From contig NZ_JAATOW010000001.1 of the NCBI RefSeq assembly GCF_011806405.1, forward strand, positions 62,001-126,000: a stretch of DNA of 64,000 nucleotides. Direction: 5' to 3'. The DNA comes from Pseudooceanicola sp. HF7 (lineage in GTDB: Bacteria; Pseudomonadota; Alphaproteobacteria; Rhodobacterales; Rhodobacteraceae). Positions 36,934 through 46,359 of the stretch are shown here, one piece after another. The position numbers and the translations under genes were made by a program. Every line of letters begins with the position of its first letter. The stretch's first letter is position 1. Below the pieces are notes generated by a model. The model did not search any database. It was not told the DNA's origin and saw only the letters and a list, made by a program, of their open reading frames with translations.

Positions 36934-39123
36934 TCAGGCAGCGGCGGCTTGCGGGCCGAAGCGCTTGTAGAACTCCTGTCCCTTGTCGCCCATCTCGCGC
37001 AGCAGATCGGGGCAGGCGAAGCGCGGCCCATAGGCCTCTGCCAGCTGATCGCAGCGTTCGGCTCCATAGGGCGTACCGATCATGTCCAGCCAGCCGAAGG
37101 GGCCGCCGGACCAGGGCATGAAGCCCCAGCCAAGGATCGCGCCCACGTCGCCCTCTCGGATGTCCTCAAGCACGCCTTCTTCCAGCGCGCGGACGGCTTC
37201 GAGCACCTGGGCGAAGATCAGGCGGTGCTGCACCTCGATCAGGTCGGGCTGGTCGTCCTTCAGCGGGTACTGGGCGGCAAGTCCCTCCCACATGCCGGTG
37301 CGCTTGCCCTTTTCGTCGTAGCTGTAGAAGCCCGCCTTTGCCTTCCGGCCCAGGCGCCCTTCGTCGTAGAGCCAGAACATCAGGTCATCCACGCCCTTGG
37401 CATCCTTGGGATAGGCATCGCCCATGGCTTCCTTGGTGGCCTTGGCGATCTTCACCGCCAGGTCGATGGAGGTCTCGTCTATCAGCTGCAGCGGGCCCAC
37501 GGGCATGCCCAGCATCTTGGCCGCCTGGTCCACCAGCACCGGGCTGACGCCTTCGCTGACCATCCGCGCGCCCTCGTTGAGGTAGGGGATGATGCAGCGG
37601 TTGGCGTAGAAGAAGCGCGCATCATTGACCACGATGGGCGTCTTGCGGATCTGGCGCACGAAATCGAGCGCCTTGGCCACCGCGCGATCGCCGGTGTCGC
37701 GACCCTTGATGATCTCCACCAGCGCCATCTTTTCGACCGGAGAGAAGAAGTGGATGCCGATGAACTGCTCTGGCCGCGACGATGCCTTGGCCAGCCCGCT
37801 GATCGGCAGGGTGGAGGTGTTGGAGGCAAAGATGCAATCTTCGGGAATCACGGCCTCCACGGCCTTGGTGACCTCGGCCTTGATGGCGGGATCTTCGAAG
37901 ACGGCCTCGATGATCAGGTCTGCATCGGCCAGCGCGGCATAATCCGTGGTGGCGGTGATGCGCGACAGGACCTGGTCCTTCTTCTCGGGCGTGGCCTTCT
38001 TGCGCTTGATGCCCGCGTCCAGCCAGCTTTCGGTATAGGCCTTGCCCTTGTCGGCGGCCTCCTGCTTCTGGTCGATCAGCACCACTTCGATCCCGGCATT
38101 GGCCGACACCAGCGCGATGCCCGCGCCCATCATGCCCGCGCCCAGAACGCCCAGTTTCTTCACGCGCTGATCGGGTGCCTCGGGGCGGTTCGCGCCCTTC
38201 TCGAGCGCTTCCTTGTTGATGAAGAGCGACCGGATCATGTTGCCCGAAGAGGGGTTCATGATGACAGAGGTGAACCAGCGCGCCTCGATCTTGAGCGCGG
38301 TGTCGAAGGGCACCATCAGGCCTTCGTAGACAGCGCTCAGCATGGCTTTCGGCGCCGGGTAGGCGCCCGAGGTCTGGGCCATGATCATCGCGTTGGCCCC
38401 CACGAAGGTCTGGAAGCCCGCCGGGTGATAGGGCGCGCCACCGGGCACCTTGTAGCCCTTCTGATCCCAGGGTTTGACGATATCGGCGGGACCGGCAGAA
38501 AGCACCCAGGCCTTGGCGGCCGCAAGCGGATCCTCGGCCACCTCGTCGATCAGCCCGGCCTTGGCCGCGCCCTGCGGGTCGACCATCTTGGCCTGCAGCA
38601 GGAAGGGAGAGGCGTTCATCACGCCCAGCTTGCGCGCCAGCCGCGTGGTGCCGCCCGAGCCGGGGAAGATGCCCACCTGGATTTCCGGCAGGCCGATCTT
38701 GGCCTTGGGATTGTCGGCGGCAAAGATGCGGTGGGTGGCCAGCGGCAGCTCAAGCCCGATGCCAAGCGCGGTGCCGGGCAGGGCGGCGGCCACGGGCTTG
38801 CCGCCCTTCATGGTCTTGGGATCCGCGCCCGCCAGCTCGATTTTGCGCAGCAGGTGGTGCAGGGACATCACGCCCTCGAAGACGCCTTCGGCGCCCTGTT
38901 CCTTGAAGCCGGCGAGCACGTTCAGGTCCATGCCTGCGGCGAAGGTTTCCTTGCCGGAGGTGATGACCACGCCCTTCACGGCCTCGTCGGCCAGCGCATC
39001 GCTGATCGCCGCGTCCAGTTCGTTCGCGCCCTCCATCGAGAGGACGTTCATGCTTTTGCCGGTGACGTCCCAGGTGATCACCGCGACGCCGTCGGCGCCT
39101 TTTTCCATCGTGAATTCAGTCAT
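36934..39123 (-). CDS. fadJ: Fatty-acid oxidation multifunctional protein (enoyl-CoA hydratase / 3-hydroxyacyl-CoA dehydrogenase)
   Basis: A 729-residue fusion. Residues 1-200 are the crotonase domain (GKETFAAGMDLNVLAG, and GTALGIGLELPLATH for the oxyanion hole). From about residue 330 the Rossmann domain has GVLGAGMMGAGIALVSA, and the C-terminal helical domain includes NEGARMVSEGVSP. It performs two beta-oxidation steps. It is last in fadA-cupin-fadJ, overlapping the cupin gene by 4 bases. Confidence 0.95.
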   Translation of the reverse strand: MTEFTMEKGADGVAVITWDVTGKSMNVLSMEGANELDAAISDALADEAVKGVVITSGKETFAAGMDLNVLAGFKEQGAEGVFEGVMSLHHLLRKIELAGADPKTMKGGKPVAAALPGTALGIGLELPLATHRIFAADNPKAKIGLPEIQVGIFPGSGGTTRLARKLGVMNASPFLLQAKMVDPQGAAKAGLIDEVAEDPLAAAKAWVLSAGPADIVKPWDQKGYKVPGGAPYHPAGFQTFVGANAMIMAQTSGAYPAPKAMLSAVYEGLMVPFDTALKIEARWFTSVIMNPSSGNMIRSLFINKEALEKGANRPEAPDQRVKKLGVLGAGMMGAGIALVSANAGIEVVLIDQKQEAADKGKAYTESWLDAGIKRKKATPEKKDQVLSRITATTDYAALADADLIIEAVFEDPAIKAEVTKAVEAVIPEDCIFASNTSTLPISGLAKASSRPEQFIGIHFFSPVEKMALVEIIKGRDTGDRAVAKALDFVRQIRKTPIVVNDARFFYANRCIIPYLNEGARMVSEGVSPVLVDQAAKMLGMPVGPLQLIDETSIDLAVKIAKATKEAMGDAYPKDAKGVDDLMFWLYDEGRLGRKAKAGFYSYDEKGKRTGMWEGLAAQYPLKDDQPDLIEVQHRLIFAQVLEAVRALEEGVLEDIREGDVGAILGWGFMPWSGGPFGWLDMIGTPYGAERCDQLAEAYGPRFACPDLLREMGDKGQEFYKRFGPQAAAA

Positions 39124-39608
39124 GTCTCGCTCCCTTGAGAGGTCCCTTCAGAGGGTCCGTCAATCCTTGTGCCATCGCGGCGGATCAGCCGCCGCGTGCC
39201 GTTTTCGCGAATGAGGATCTTGTCGACATCGGAATAATGGACGATGTCATCCGTCTTGCGCGTGCCCACGACCAGGTAGGCACAGGGCGCCTCAGAGGTG
39301 TTGACCAGGTGATGCCCGTTCGCCACCCCGGCGGGCCAGCAGCAGGCATCCCCCGGGTGCAGCGGATGCGCCCCGTCGTCCTCGATCACCGTCGCCGCGC
39401 CGCTGAGCATGTAGAGGAACTCGTCCTCCTCTTCATGCCAGTGGCGGTCAGAGGAGCGCGCGCCGGGCTGCAGCGTTTCGACGAAGGCGCCGAACTGGCT
39501 GAGACCGCCGGTATCCGAATAGAGCAGGGCCTCGAATGCGCCGAGGGCCGCGGTCTGTTCGGCTGTTCCGGTATCGCGCCGGGCCTCTACCTGACGGATG
39601 ACGGCCAT
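39120..39608 (-). CDS. Cupin-domain protein within the fad operon
   Basis: A 162-residue protein with a central cupin barrel. Motif 1 is RHWHEEEDEFLYMLSG and motif 2 is HPLHPGDACCWPAGVANGHHLVN, with the usual His/Glu metal ligands. A polar C-terminus follows (SDVDKILIREN). The start at 39608 shares a base with the fadA stop (TGATG), and the end overlaps fadJ, so it is co-translated with both. Its role in fatty-acid oxidation is not known; it may sense or modify an acyl compound. Confidence 0.82.
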   Translation of the reverse strand: MAVIRQVEARRDTGTAEQTAALGAFEALLYSDTGGLSQFGAFVETLQPGARSSDRHWHEEEDEFLYMLSGAATVIEDDGAHPLHPGDACCWPAGVANGHHLVNTSEAPCAYLVVGTRKTDDIVHYSDVDKILIRENGTRRLIRRDGTRIDGPSEGTSQGSET

Positions 39609-40819
39609 CAGACCAGCTCGATGATCGTCGCGGCGCCCATGCCGGAGGCGACGCAAAGCGTGGCCAGGCCCGTGGCCTTGCCCTGGCGCTCCATCTCATC
39701 CAGCAGCGTGCCGATGATGATCGCGCCGGAGGCCCCCAGCGGGTGACCCATGGCGATGGCCCCGCCGTTCACGTTCAGCTTGGAATGATCCACGTCGAAG
39801 GCCTGCATGAAGCGCAACACGACGGCGCTGAAGGCCTCGTTCACCTCGAACAGGTCGATATCGCCGATGGTCATCCCGGCGTCCTTCAGGATCTTCTGCG
39901 TGGCCGGAACAGGGCCGGTCAGCATGATCGTCGGATCGGTGCCGATCTTGGCCGTGGCACGAATGCGCGCGCGGGGCTTGAGGCCATGGGCCTCGCCGAA
40001 TTCCTTGGACCCGATCAGGACCGCGGCAGAGCCGTCCACGATGCCCGAGGAGTTCCCGGCGTGGTGCACGTGGTTGATCCGCTCAAGATGCGGGTACTTC
40101 AGCATCGCGACCTTGTCGAAACCGGGCATGACCTCGCCCATTTCCTTGAAGGAGGCCTTGAGGGATCCAAGCGCCTGCATGTCGGTGCCGGGGCGCATGT
40201 ATTCATCATGGTCCAGGATCGGCAGGCCGTTCACGTCACGGATGGTGACGATGGACTTGTCGAAGCGCTTGGCCTCCCAGGCCGCGGCGGCGCGGTTCTG
40301 GCTTTCCACGGCGAAGGCATCGACGTCATCGCGGGAAAACCCGTATTCGGTCGCGATGATATCGGCGGAAATGCCCTGGGGCACGAAGTATTGCTCCATG
40401 GCGACCGTTGGATCCACGGCCACCGCCGCCCCGTCGGAGCCCATGGCGACGCGGGACATGCATTCCACGCCCCCCGCGATATAGGCCTGGCCGGCACCAC
40501 CCTTCACCTGGTTGGCCGCCAGGTTCACGGCTTCCATGCCCGAGGCACAGAAGCGGTTGATCGACAGGCCGGGAATCGACTCGTCCAGGTCAGAGGCCAG
40601 CACGGTCGTCCGCGCCAGGCAGCCGCCCTGTTCGAAGGCCTGGGTGGCATTGCCCCAGATCACGTCCTCCACGGCATGGCCGTGCAGGTCCGAGCGGTCC
40701 CTGATTGCATTGAGCATCTGCTTGCCGAGCGAGACTGCCGTCACCTCGTGCAGGCTGCCGTCCTTGCGCCCCTTGCCGCGCGGGCTGCGCACGGCGTCGT
40801 AGATATAGGCATCGGTCAT
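39608..40819 (-). CDS. fadA: Acetyl-CoA C-acyltransferase (3-ketoacyl-CoA thiolase)
   Basis: A 403-residue thiolase completing beta-oxidation. The active cysteine is in INRFCASGMEAVN, His is in NVNGGAIAMGHPLGASGA, and the second Cys is in TLCVASGMGAA. The start at 40819 begins MTDAYIYDAVRSPRGKGR. It is first gene of the fadA-cupin-fadJ operon. FadI-type naming is equally possible. Confidence 0.94.
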   Translation of the reverse strand: MTDAYIYDAVRSPRGKGRKDGSLHEVTAVSLGKQMLNAIRDRSDLHGHAVEDVIWGNATQAFEQGGCLARTTVLASDLDESIPGLSINRFCASGMEAVNLAANQVKGGAGQAYIAGGVECMSRVAMGSDGAAVAVDPTVAMEQYFVPQGISADIIATEYGFSRDDVDAFAVESQNRAAAAWEAKRFDKSIVTIRDVNGLPILDHDEYMRPGTDMQALGSLKASFKEMGEVMPGFDKVAMLKYPHLERINHVHHAGNSSGIVDGSAAVLIGSKEFGEAHGLKPRARIRATAKIGTDPTIMLTGPVPATQKILKDAGMTIGDIDLFEVNEAFSAVVLRFMQAFDVDHSKLNVNGGAIAMGHPLGASGAIIIGTLLDEMERQGKATGLATLCVASGMGAATIIELV

Positions 40820-40922
40820 GGCGTCCTCCGTCCGTTCCGAAATTTTCCAGGGCCCCTCCGCCCTTTGGCCCTATCTCAATCCGCCGCGCCGACAATTACC
40901 ACCGCGACGTTGCGTTGCGACG

Positions 40923-41561
40923 TCACAGGCCGCGATCGGAAGGGTGCCCGGGCATGAGGTCATAGGGATGCTTCCAGCCCTCCAGCCCCTCGATATTGCC
41001 AAGCCAGCGGTCAATATTGGGCCAGTCGGCGCGGGTGAAGCTGAAGGGCTCGGGGTAGAAAAGATAGCCGCAGTTGGAGAAATCGGCATTGCTGGGTGCA
41101 TCCCCGACCAGCCAGTCGCGCCCCTCCAGCCCCCGCTCCAGCGTGGCCAGAGCCGCTTTCAACCGACCGGCCATGAAACCGATGACGGTCTCGTTGCGCT
41201 TGTCGGCCGGCAGGAAGTTCATCTGGAAGCGCAACATGCCCGCCTGGGAGGACATCTTGTGATTGTCGAAGAAGACCCATTGCATGACCTCGCGCGCCTC
41301 TTGGGGGCTCGCGCCGCCGAACTTGCCGGTCTTTTCAGTGATATACATCTGCATGACGCCGGACTGCGCGATGGTGACATCCCCGTCCACCAGGATCGGC
41401 GCTTCCCCCATCGGGTTGATGCCGAGATAGGCGTCCGAGCGCGTCTCCCCGCTGAAGAAATCCACCTTCACCGGCTCCCATGCCAGCCCCGAAAGTTCCA
41501 GCGGCAGCGCCGCCTTGTAGGAATTACCGCTTTCTCCGAAACAATAGAGCTTGATGGTCAT
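40923..41561 (-). CDS. Glutathione S-transferase family protein
   Basis: A 212-residue GST with thioredoxin-like N-terminus (MTIKLYCFGESGNSYKAAL) and all-helical C-terminus. Serine or tyrosine near residues 11-15 may activate glutathione, and NPMGEAPILVDGDVTIAQS has the cis-Pro and the glutamate/serine that bind glutathione. The substrate is unknown. It lies in the fatty-acid oxidation cluster, upstream of fadA on the same strand, 103 bases apart. Confidence 0.88.
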   Translation of the reverse strand: MTIKLYCFGESGNSYKAALPLELSGLAWEPVKVDFFSGETRSDAYLGINPMGEAPILVDGDVTIAQSGVMQMYITEKTGKFGGASPQEAREVMQWVFFDNHKMSSQAGMLRFQMNFLPADKRNETVIGFMAGRLKAALATLERGLEGRDWLVGDAPSNADFSNCGYLFYPEPFSFTRADWPNIDRWLGNIEGLEGWKHPYDLMPGHPSDRGL

Positions 41562-41610
41562 GTGATCCTCCGTGTCGCGCCCGTGATGTAGGCGGGGGTT
41601 TCACACCCCC

Positions 41611-41819
41611 GCACCCCCGTGAAGTATTTATGGCCAGATGAAGTGGAACCGGTCACCTTCTATTAACCACACATCGCAAAGACTGTCTTCGCGTCACAGG
41701 CTGGAGAGCCGATGGGCGTGCCAGGTGAAGCCCCGATCCGACATATCTGGTAGCCAATCCGGTGGAGCGGATCGGGGTGGATCCCCTTCATCTGGCCGGA
41801 AATACTTCGGGGGGAGTGC
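41611..41819. repeat. MITE-like inverted pair of the 23-bp repeat (copies B and C)
   Basis: Copy B (plus, 41621-41643) and copy C (minus, 41786-41808) form inverted ends about 35-40 bases long when C-run flanks are included (GCACCCCCG... and ...GGGGAGTGC), around a 142-base core. The core has a CCCCGATCCG / CGGATCGGGG stem (41731-41740 with 41768-41777). No transposase is encoded. Copy A at 5783 shares the same end. Confidence 0.65.
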
Positions 41820-41906
41820 GGAACGCGCGGCGGGGGCTGGCCCCCGTGCCCCGCTTGCACCCGGGCGAATGCAGTGGGAACAAAATTCGGAAGGCAGAAA
41901 TGGAGC

Positions 41907-41937
41907 GGGGGAGCGTATCGGCCTGATACGCTCCCCC
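41907..41937 (-). terminator. Hairpin after the acyl-CoA dehydrogenase gene
   Basis: GGGGGAGCGTATC / GATACGCTCCCCC is a perfect 13-bp stem with a 5-nt loop, about 70 bases after the stop. On the minus strand a weak T-rich stretch (CCATTTCTG) follows. Confidence 0.65.
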
Positions 41938-42006
41938 GTCCCGTGAGTGGGGATCCCTTTCGGGAAACCTGCCTGTCAGCCTGGCAAGGCACGGGTTGCC
42001 CCCGGC

Positions 42007-43788
42007 TCAGAAGTTGGCCGCGTCAAGGGCCATGACATCATCCGCCCCGGACAGGATCCGTTGCAGGTGCATGGCAGTCGCTGGAAGGCGGCGGGACATG
42101 TAGTACCGGCCGGTGGCGAGCTTCGTCTCGTAGAACGCGGCGTCACCATCGCCCGCTTCCAGTTTCGACGCTGCGGCAAAGGCCATGCGGGACCACATGT
42201 AGCCAAGGCAAACGTGCCCCATCAGGTGCATGAAGTCGTTGGAGCCTGCCAGGGCGTGGTTGGGATTCTTCATGCCGTTCTGCATGAAGAACATCGCCGC
42301 TTCCTGGAGTTGCTTGGAGGCGGTCTTGAGCGGGTCGAGGAAGGCCTTGTCGAGCTCGGCGTCCTTGCCGGCGTTTTCCTTGCAGAAGTCCTTGATCAGC
42401 TCGAAGAAGGCCATGACCGTCTTGCCGCCCTTCAGGCCCAGCTTGCGCCCCACCAGGTCCAGCGCCTGCACCCCGTTGGCGCCCTCGTAGATCATGGTGA
42501 TCCGGGCATCGCGGGTGAACTGGGACATGCCCCATTCCTCGATATAGCCATGGCCGCCGTAGACCTGCTGGGCCTGCACGGTCATGTCGTAGCCCTCGTC
42601 CGTCAGGAAGCCCTTGAGGACGGGGGTGAGTAGGGAGACCATCGCCTCGGCCTCTTCATCGCCGGCGGAGCGCGCGCGGTCGATCATCGTGCCGCCCCAG
42701 AGGCCGAAGGCACGGGCGCCCTCGATGAAGCTCTTCTGATCCATCAGCATCCGGCGCACGTCCGGGTGGACGATGATCGGATCGGCCGGGCCATCGGGGT
42801 TCTTGGCGCCGGTCACATCGCGGCCCTGCAGGCGGTCGCGGGCATAGTCCACGGCGTTCTGGTAGGCGGCGACGGCCTGGGACAGGCCCTGCATGCCCAC
42901 GCCCAGGCGGGCTTCGTTCATCATGGTGAACATGGCGCGCATGCCCTTGTGGGCCTCTCCCAGCAGGAAGCCTTTCGCGCCGTCGTAGTTCATCACGCAG
43001 GTGGCATTGGCGTGAATGCCCATCTTCTCTTCGACCTTGCCGACGGAAACCGCGTTGCGTTCCCCGACCGAGCCGTCCTCGTTCACCATGAACTTGGGCA
43101 CGATGAAGAGCGACACGCCCTTGATGCCCTCCGGGCCGCCCGGGATCTTGGCCAGCACCAGGTGGATGACATTGTCGGACATGTCGTGGTCACCGGCAGA
43201 GATGAAGATCTTCTGCCCCGTGACCAGGTAGGAGCCGTCGTCCTGCGGTTCGGCCTTGGTGCGCATCAGCCCCAGGTCGGTGCCGCATTGCGGCTCCGTC
43301 AGGTTCATGGTGCCTGTCCATTCACAGGTCACCATCTTGGGCAGATAGGTGGATTTCTGATCGTCCGAGCCATGGGCATGGATCGCCGAATAGGCGCCAT
43401 GGGTCAGGCCCGGGTACATCATGAAGGCCTGGTTGGCGGCCGAGAACATCTCTCCGGTTGCCACGGAAAGGATGTAGGGCATGCCCTGGCCACCGTACTC
43501 CGGATCGCAATCCAGGCCGGTCCAGCCGCCGTCACGGAGCTGATCGAAAGCCTCCTTGAACCCCTTGGGGGTTCTGACAACGCCGTTTTCCAGGGTAACG
43601 CCCGTCTGGTCGCCGTAGGCGTTGAGCGGCGCAAGCACTTCCGAAGAAATCTTGGCCGCTTCGCCGAGGATGGCCGCGGTGAAATCGCGCTCCAGATCCT
43701 CATAGCCCGGCACGTTCTGTGCGGGCACGTCCAGTACATCATGAATGACGAATTGCAGATCGTCGACGGGACCGGTGTAGCTGGGCAT
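42007..43788 (-). CDS. Acyl-CoA dehydrogenase
   Basis: A 593-residue enzyme with the extended C-terminal domain of the long acyl-CoA dehydrogenase group. FAD-binding and active-site regions include [19 protein letters not shown] and [23 protein letters not shown]; a catalytic glutamate is in [14 protein letters not shown]. It catalyses the first beta-oxidation step for medium or long chains. It follows a MerR regulator in the same direction with a 42-base gap, so it is probably controlled by that regulator and by the operator upstream of it. Confidence 0.93.
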   Translation of the reverse strand: MPSYTGPVDDLQFVIHDVLDVPAQNVPGYEDLERDFTAAILGEAAKISSEVLAPLNAYGDQTGVTLENGVVRTPKGFKEAFDQLRDGGWTGLDCDPEYGGQGMPYILSVATGEMFSAANQAFMMYPGLTHGAYSAIHAHGSDDQKSTYLPKMVTCEWTGTMNLTEPQCGTDLGLMRTKAEPQDDGSYLVTGQKIFISAGDHDMSDNVIHLVLAKIPGGPEGIKGVSLFIVPKFMVNEDGSVGERNAVSVGKVEEKMGIHANATCVMNYDGAKGFLLGEAHKGMRAMFTMMNEARLGVGMQGLSQAVAAYQNAVDYARDRLQGRDVTGAKNPDGPADPIIVHPDVRRMLMDQKSFIEGARAFGLWGGTMIDRARSAGDEEAEAMVSLLTPVLKGFLTDEGYDMTVQAQQVYGGHGYIEEWGMSQFTRDARITMIYEGANGVQALDLVGRKLGLKGGKTVMAFFELIKDFCKENAGKDAELDKAFLDPLKTASKQLQEAAMFFMQNGMKNPNHALAGSNDFMHLMGHVCLGYMWSRMAFAAASKLEAGDGDAAFYETKLATGRYYMSRRLPATAMHLQRILSGADDVMALDAANF

Positions 43789-43830
43789 TCATTCCTCCCC
43801 AATGCCTCTGTCATGGACCGGCCCGCGGGA

Positions 43831-44238
43831 TCATTCCGCCGCGTTCTTCGCTCCCTCGTTGGAAGCAATCACGCTGGCCGCCCATTCCATCTGCTCTTTC
43901 AGTTCCTTGATCGCAACGTCCAGCTCGGCCCGTTGGGTCTCCATCACGTCCAGACGTTCGCGGGCCAGTTCGTAGGCCTTGGAAATCTGGGTCTGTTGCT
44001 GGTCACCCATGTCGTAGAGGTCGAGCAGCTGCCGGATCTCCTCAAGGCTGAACCCGAAGCGCTTGCCGCGCAGGATCAGCTTGAGACGGGCCCGGTCACG
44101 CCGCGTAAAGAGCCGTTTCTGGCCTTCACGGATCGGAAAGAGCAACTCCTTCGCTTCGTAGAACCGCAAGGTACGGGGCGTCACGTCGAACGCATCGCAC
44201 ATCTCGCGGATCGTCATTAGTTCCTGTGTCTCAGTCAT
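43831..44238 (-). CDS. MerR-family regulator, likely of fatty acid or branched-chain acid catabolism
   Basis: A 135-residue regulator. The winged helix has MTIREMCDAFDVTPRTLRFYE and the dimer helix ends EQMEWAASVIAS. It has no cysteine pattern for metal sensing and resembles the LiuR/short MerR group that controls acyl-CoA oxidation genes. It precedes the acyl-CoA dehydrogenase gene, and a MerR-type dyad lies 74 bases upstream of its start, so self-regulation is likely. Confidence 0.85.
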   Translation of the reverse strand: MTETQELMTIREMCDAFDVTPRTLRFYEAKELLFPIREGQKRLFTRRDRARLKLILRGKRFGFSLEEIRQLLDLYDMGDQQQTQISKAYELARERLDVMETQRAELDVAIKELKEQMEWAASVIASNEGAKNAAE

Positions 44239-44794
44239 TTCTTACCCATCGAATTTTTTCCGATCGGTCAGGAATGCAGTCCACAGAATATGAATACAAG
44301 GCCCCTTAGGTTGACGTAAGTCATACGTCACGTCACTTGGATCATTACGTTAGAGAAGTTTCGAATGGCTTCCGGCAAACGTAATTTCCTTCCATTTCAC
44401 AGCTGTTTTCCGCACTCCGTCGTGTCCGACCTTTTGCCTCCTCCAGGGATCCGGGCCCGCGCACCGGGCGTTGCGACCAAGTTGATTCGGCCCAATGGCG
44501 AAAACGGCCCCTCCGGACCCTCCGCTCCCGCACCAGGACGGCCCGGTTTGCACCGATTTTCAGCCGTCCCTGGGAATATACGGTGACGCTGGGGAAGAGT
44601 TGCAAGGCGGATATGGGCAGGGGCGGGGCTGAGCGGCAATATCCGCGCCCCTCGGCGGGATCACGCCCGGATCAAGACGGTTATTCGGGCATATCGCCGG
44701 AAATCCCGCCAGGGCGCGCCCCGAAGGGCGCGGAGACCGGCTGCGCATCGCACGCAGGGTTGAGGCTCAGGGATAGTGTCTCAGGGGTAGGGGC
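44239..44794. other. 556-base gap between two MerR genes
   Basis: The left end holds the promoter and operator for the MerR-acyl-CoA dehydrogenase unit (see 44312). The rest, about 44350-44794, shows no supported ORF, tRNA or clear hairpin. A 73-codon open frame there has Pro/Ala-rich composition and no family likeness, so I do not call it. Confidence 0.5.
44312..44330. promoter_or_regulatory. MerR-type operator TGACGTA-N5-TACGTCA
   Basis: A perfect 7-bp dyad, TGACGTA-AGTCA-TACGTCA, spans 19 bp, the length expected between the -35 and -10 boxes of MerR-regulated promoters. It is 74 bases upstream of the MerR gene start. Binding by that protein is inferred. Confidence 0.7.
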
Positions 44795-45169
44795 TCAGGA
44801 CTCGCCAAGCTCCGCCTTGGTGGTGTCGCGCAGGCGGCGCAGCTCTTCCATGGCCTCGTCGATCTGGCGGCGCTGTTCCTCAAGCTCCAGCATCTGCTTG
44901 TCGGCCATGTCCATCCAGGTGCGCATCTGGGCCTCGTTGCCCTGCTGTTCGCGCATCTCCAGCCATTGCCGGATGCCTTCCAGCGAAAAGCCGAAGCGCC
45001 GACCGCGCATGATCAGCGTCATCCGCGCCACCTCGCGCGGGCCATACCAGCGCGCGCGACCGTCGCGTTCGGGGCGCAGCAGTTCGATGTATTCATAGTA
45101 GCGCAGGGTTCGGGGCGTGACCTCGAACTTCTCGCACATTTCTTTGAAACTGAGCATCTTGTCGGACAT
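44795..45169 (-). CDS. Second short MerR-family regulator
   Basis: A 124-residue protein similar in design to the MerR regulator at 43831, with the helix-turn-helix LSFKEMCEKFEVTPRTLRYYE, the arm LIMRGRRFGFSLEGIRQWLEM, and a long charged dimer helix. It is probably a paralogue of the neighbour. Its target is unclear; it is divergent from a thioesterase gene pair and may control them. Confidence 0.85.
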   Translation of the reverse strand: MSDKMLSFKEMCEKFEVTPRTLRYYEYIELLRPERDGRARWYGPREVARMTLIMRGRRFGFSLEGIRQWLEMREQQGNEAQMRTWMDMADKQMLELEEQRRQIDEAMEELRRLRDTTKAELGES

Positions 45170-45358
45170 CTATGCGGCAGCCTGGTGCTATGACGGGACC
45201 CCCCTGACGGTAATCGGACTGCGCTGGAAGGGCAACAGCGGCGTCTTGCCCTTCGGGTCGATAAGAGTTTCTATGCCAGCTGTCGGGGCCCCGCGATTGC
45301 CCATGCGGTCCGCCGGCGCCCAAGCCATGCACGGCCCCCACAGAAATGAAGACTGCCC

Positions 45359-45835
45359 ATGAACCTGACCGAGCTTGCCCGACAATTTTCCGAAAGCCTG
45401 CCACATGCGCGTGCGCTCGGGATCCGGGCGGTGACGGGCACCCCCGGCACCGTGACCTTCGCGCTGCCCTATGATGAACGCTTCATCGGCGACCCGGCCA
45501 CCGGCATCCTGGCGGGGGGCGTGATCTCCACCCTGCTGGACACCAGCTGCGGGGCCTCGGTGCTCAGCCATCCGCTGTGCGGGGGAACGACGGCCACGCT
45601 GGATCTGCGGATCGACTACATGCGCGCGGCCACGCCGGGGCAGGGGCTGCGGGCAGAGGCGGAATGCTACCACGTCACGCGCTCCGTCGCCTTCGTGCGC
45701 GCCCGCGCCTGGGACGAGGACGGGGACAGCCCCGTGGCCACCGCCGCCGGGGCCTTCACCTTCCAGATGGTGGAAGAGGGGCAGCTCAACATCGCCGGCC
45801 AGCGGCGGCCGTACAGTGACGCGGGGCAGGTCTGA
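45359..45835 (+). CDS. PaaI-family hotdog thioesterase (first)
   Basis: A 158-residue hotdog-fold acyl-CoA thioesterase. The family segment GILAGGVISTLLDTSCGAS contains the conserved GGV and aspartate, and ATLDLRIDYMRAATPGQ follows. It releases free acids from CoA thioesters. It is coupled (TGATG) to a second thioesterase of the same type. Confidence 0.88.
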   Translation: MNLTELARQFSESLPHARALGIRAVTGTPGTVTFALPYDERFIGDPATGILAGGVISTLLDTSCGASVLSHPLCGGTTATLDLRIDYMRAATPGQGLRAEAECYHVTRSVAFVRARAWDEDGDSPVATAAGAFTFQMVEEGQLNIAGQRRPYSDAGQV

Positions 45836-46359
45836 TGAAGAAGACTCCGGAACCCGTCCAGGTCATCAAGCAACGCCGCGACCGGGCGCTGGCCGCCATG
45901 GTCGATGGCGTGCCCTATATCCGTTTCCTCGGCATCCGCTTCGACCGGCGCGGGGATGAGCTGACGGGGATCCTGCCCTATGACGACAAGCTGATCGGCA
46001 ACCCACAGCTGCCGGCGATCCATGGCGGGGTCACGGCCGCCTTCCTTGAGGTGACGGCGGTGATCGGGCTGAGCTGGACGATGATCTGGCAGGATCTCGA
46101 AGCCGGGCGGCTGGACCCGGATCACATTGCCTCGGGCGCGCTGCCGCAGATGCCAAAGACCATCGGGCTGACGGTGGATTACCTGCGCTCGGGCCTGCCA
46201 AGGGATGCCTATGCGCGCGCCTTCGTGCTGCGCTCCGGGCGGCGCTATGCCTCTGTCCGGGTCGAGGCCTGGCAGGACAACGTGGCGCGCCCGATTGCCC
46301 AGGCCTCCGGCCACTTCCGCATGCCCTCTGCCTTCACGCCCCGGACCCGGAGCGCATGA
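45835..46359 (+). CDS. PaaI-family hotdog thioesterase (second)
   Basis: A 174-residue paralogue of the upstream gene. It has PAIHGGVTAAFLEVTAVIG, with His and Gly of the active region and Glu in place of the more common Asp, and GLTVDYLRSGLPRDAYARA. The two neighbouring thioesterases may form a heteromer or cover different chain lengths. It overlaps the MATE gene by 4 bases. Confidence 0.88.
   Translation: MKKTPEPVQVIKQRRDRALAAMVDGVPYIRFLGIRFDRRGDELTGILPYDDKLIGNPQLPAIHGGVTAAFLEVTAVIGLSWTMIWQDLEAGRLDPDHIASGALPQMPKTIGLTVDYLRSGLPRDAYARAFVLRSGRRYASVRVEAWQDNVARPIAQASGHFRMPSAFTPRTRSA

Noticed and set aside
40906-40924. Operator GACGT-N9-ACGTC upstream of fadA
   Set aside because: The arms are only 5 bp, the spacing differs from the MerR dyad at 44312, and it overlaps the GST stop. 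It may be chance.
44365-44586. 73-codon plus-strand frame in the MerR-MerR gap
   Set aside because: No ribosome site, Pro/Ala-rich composition and no family likeness.
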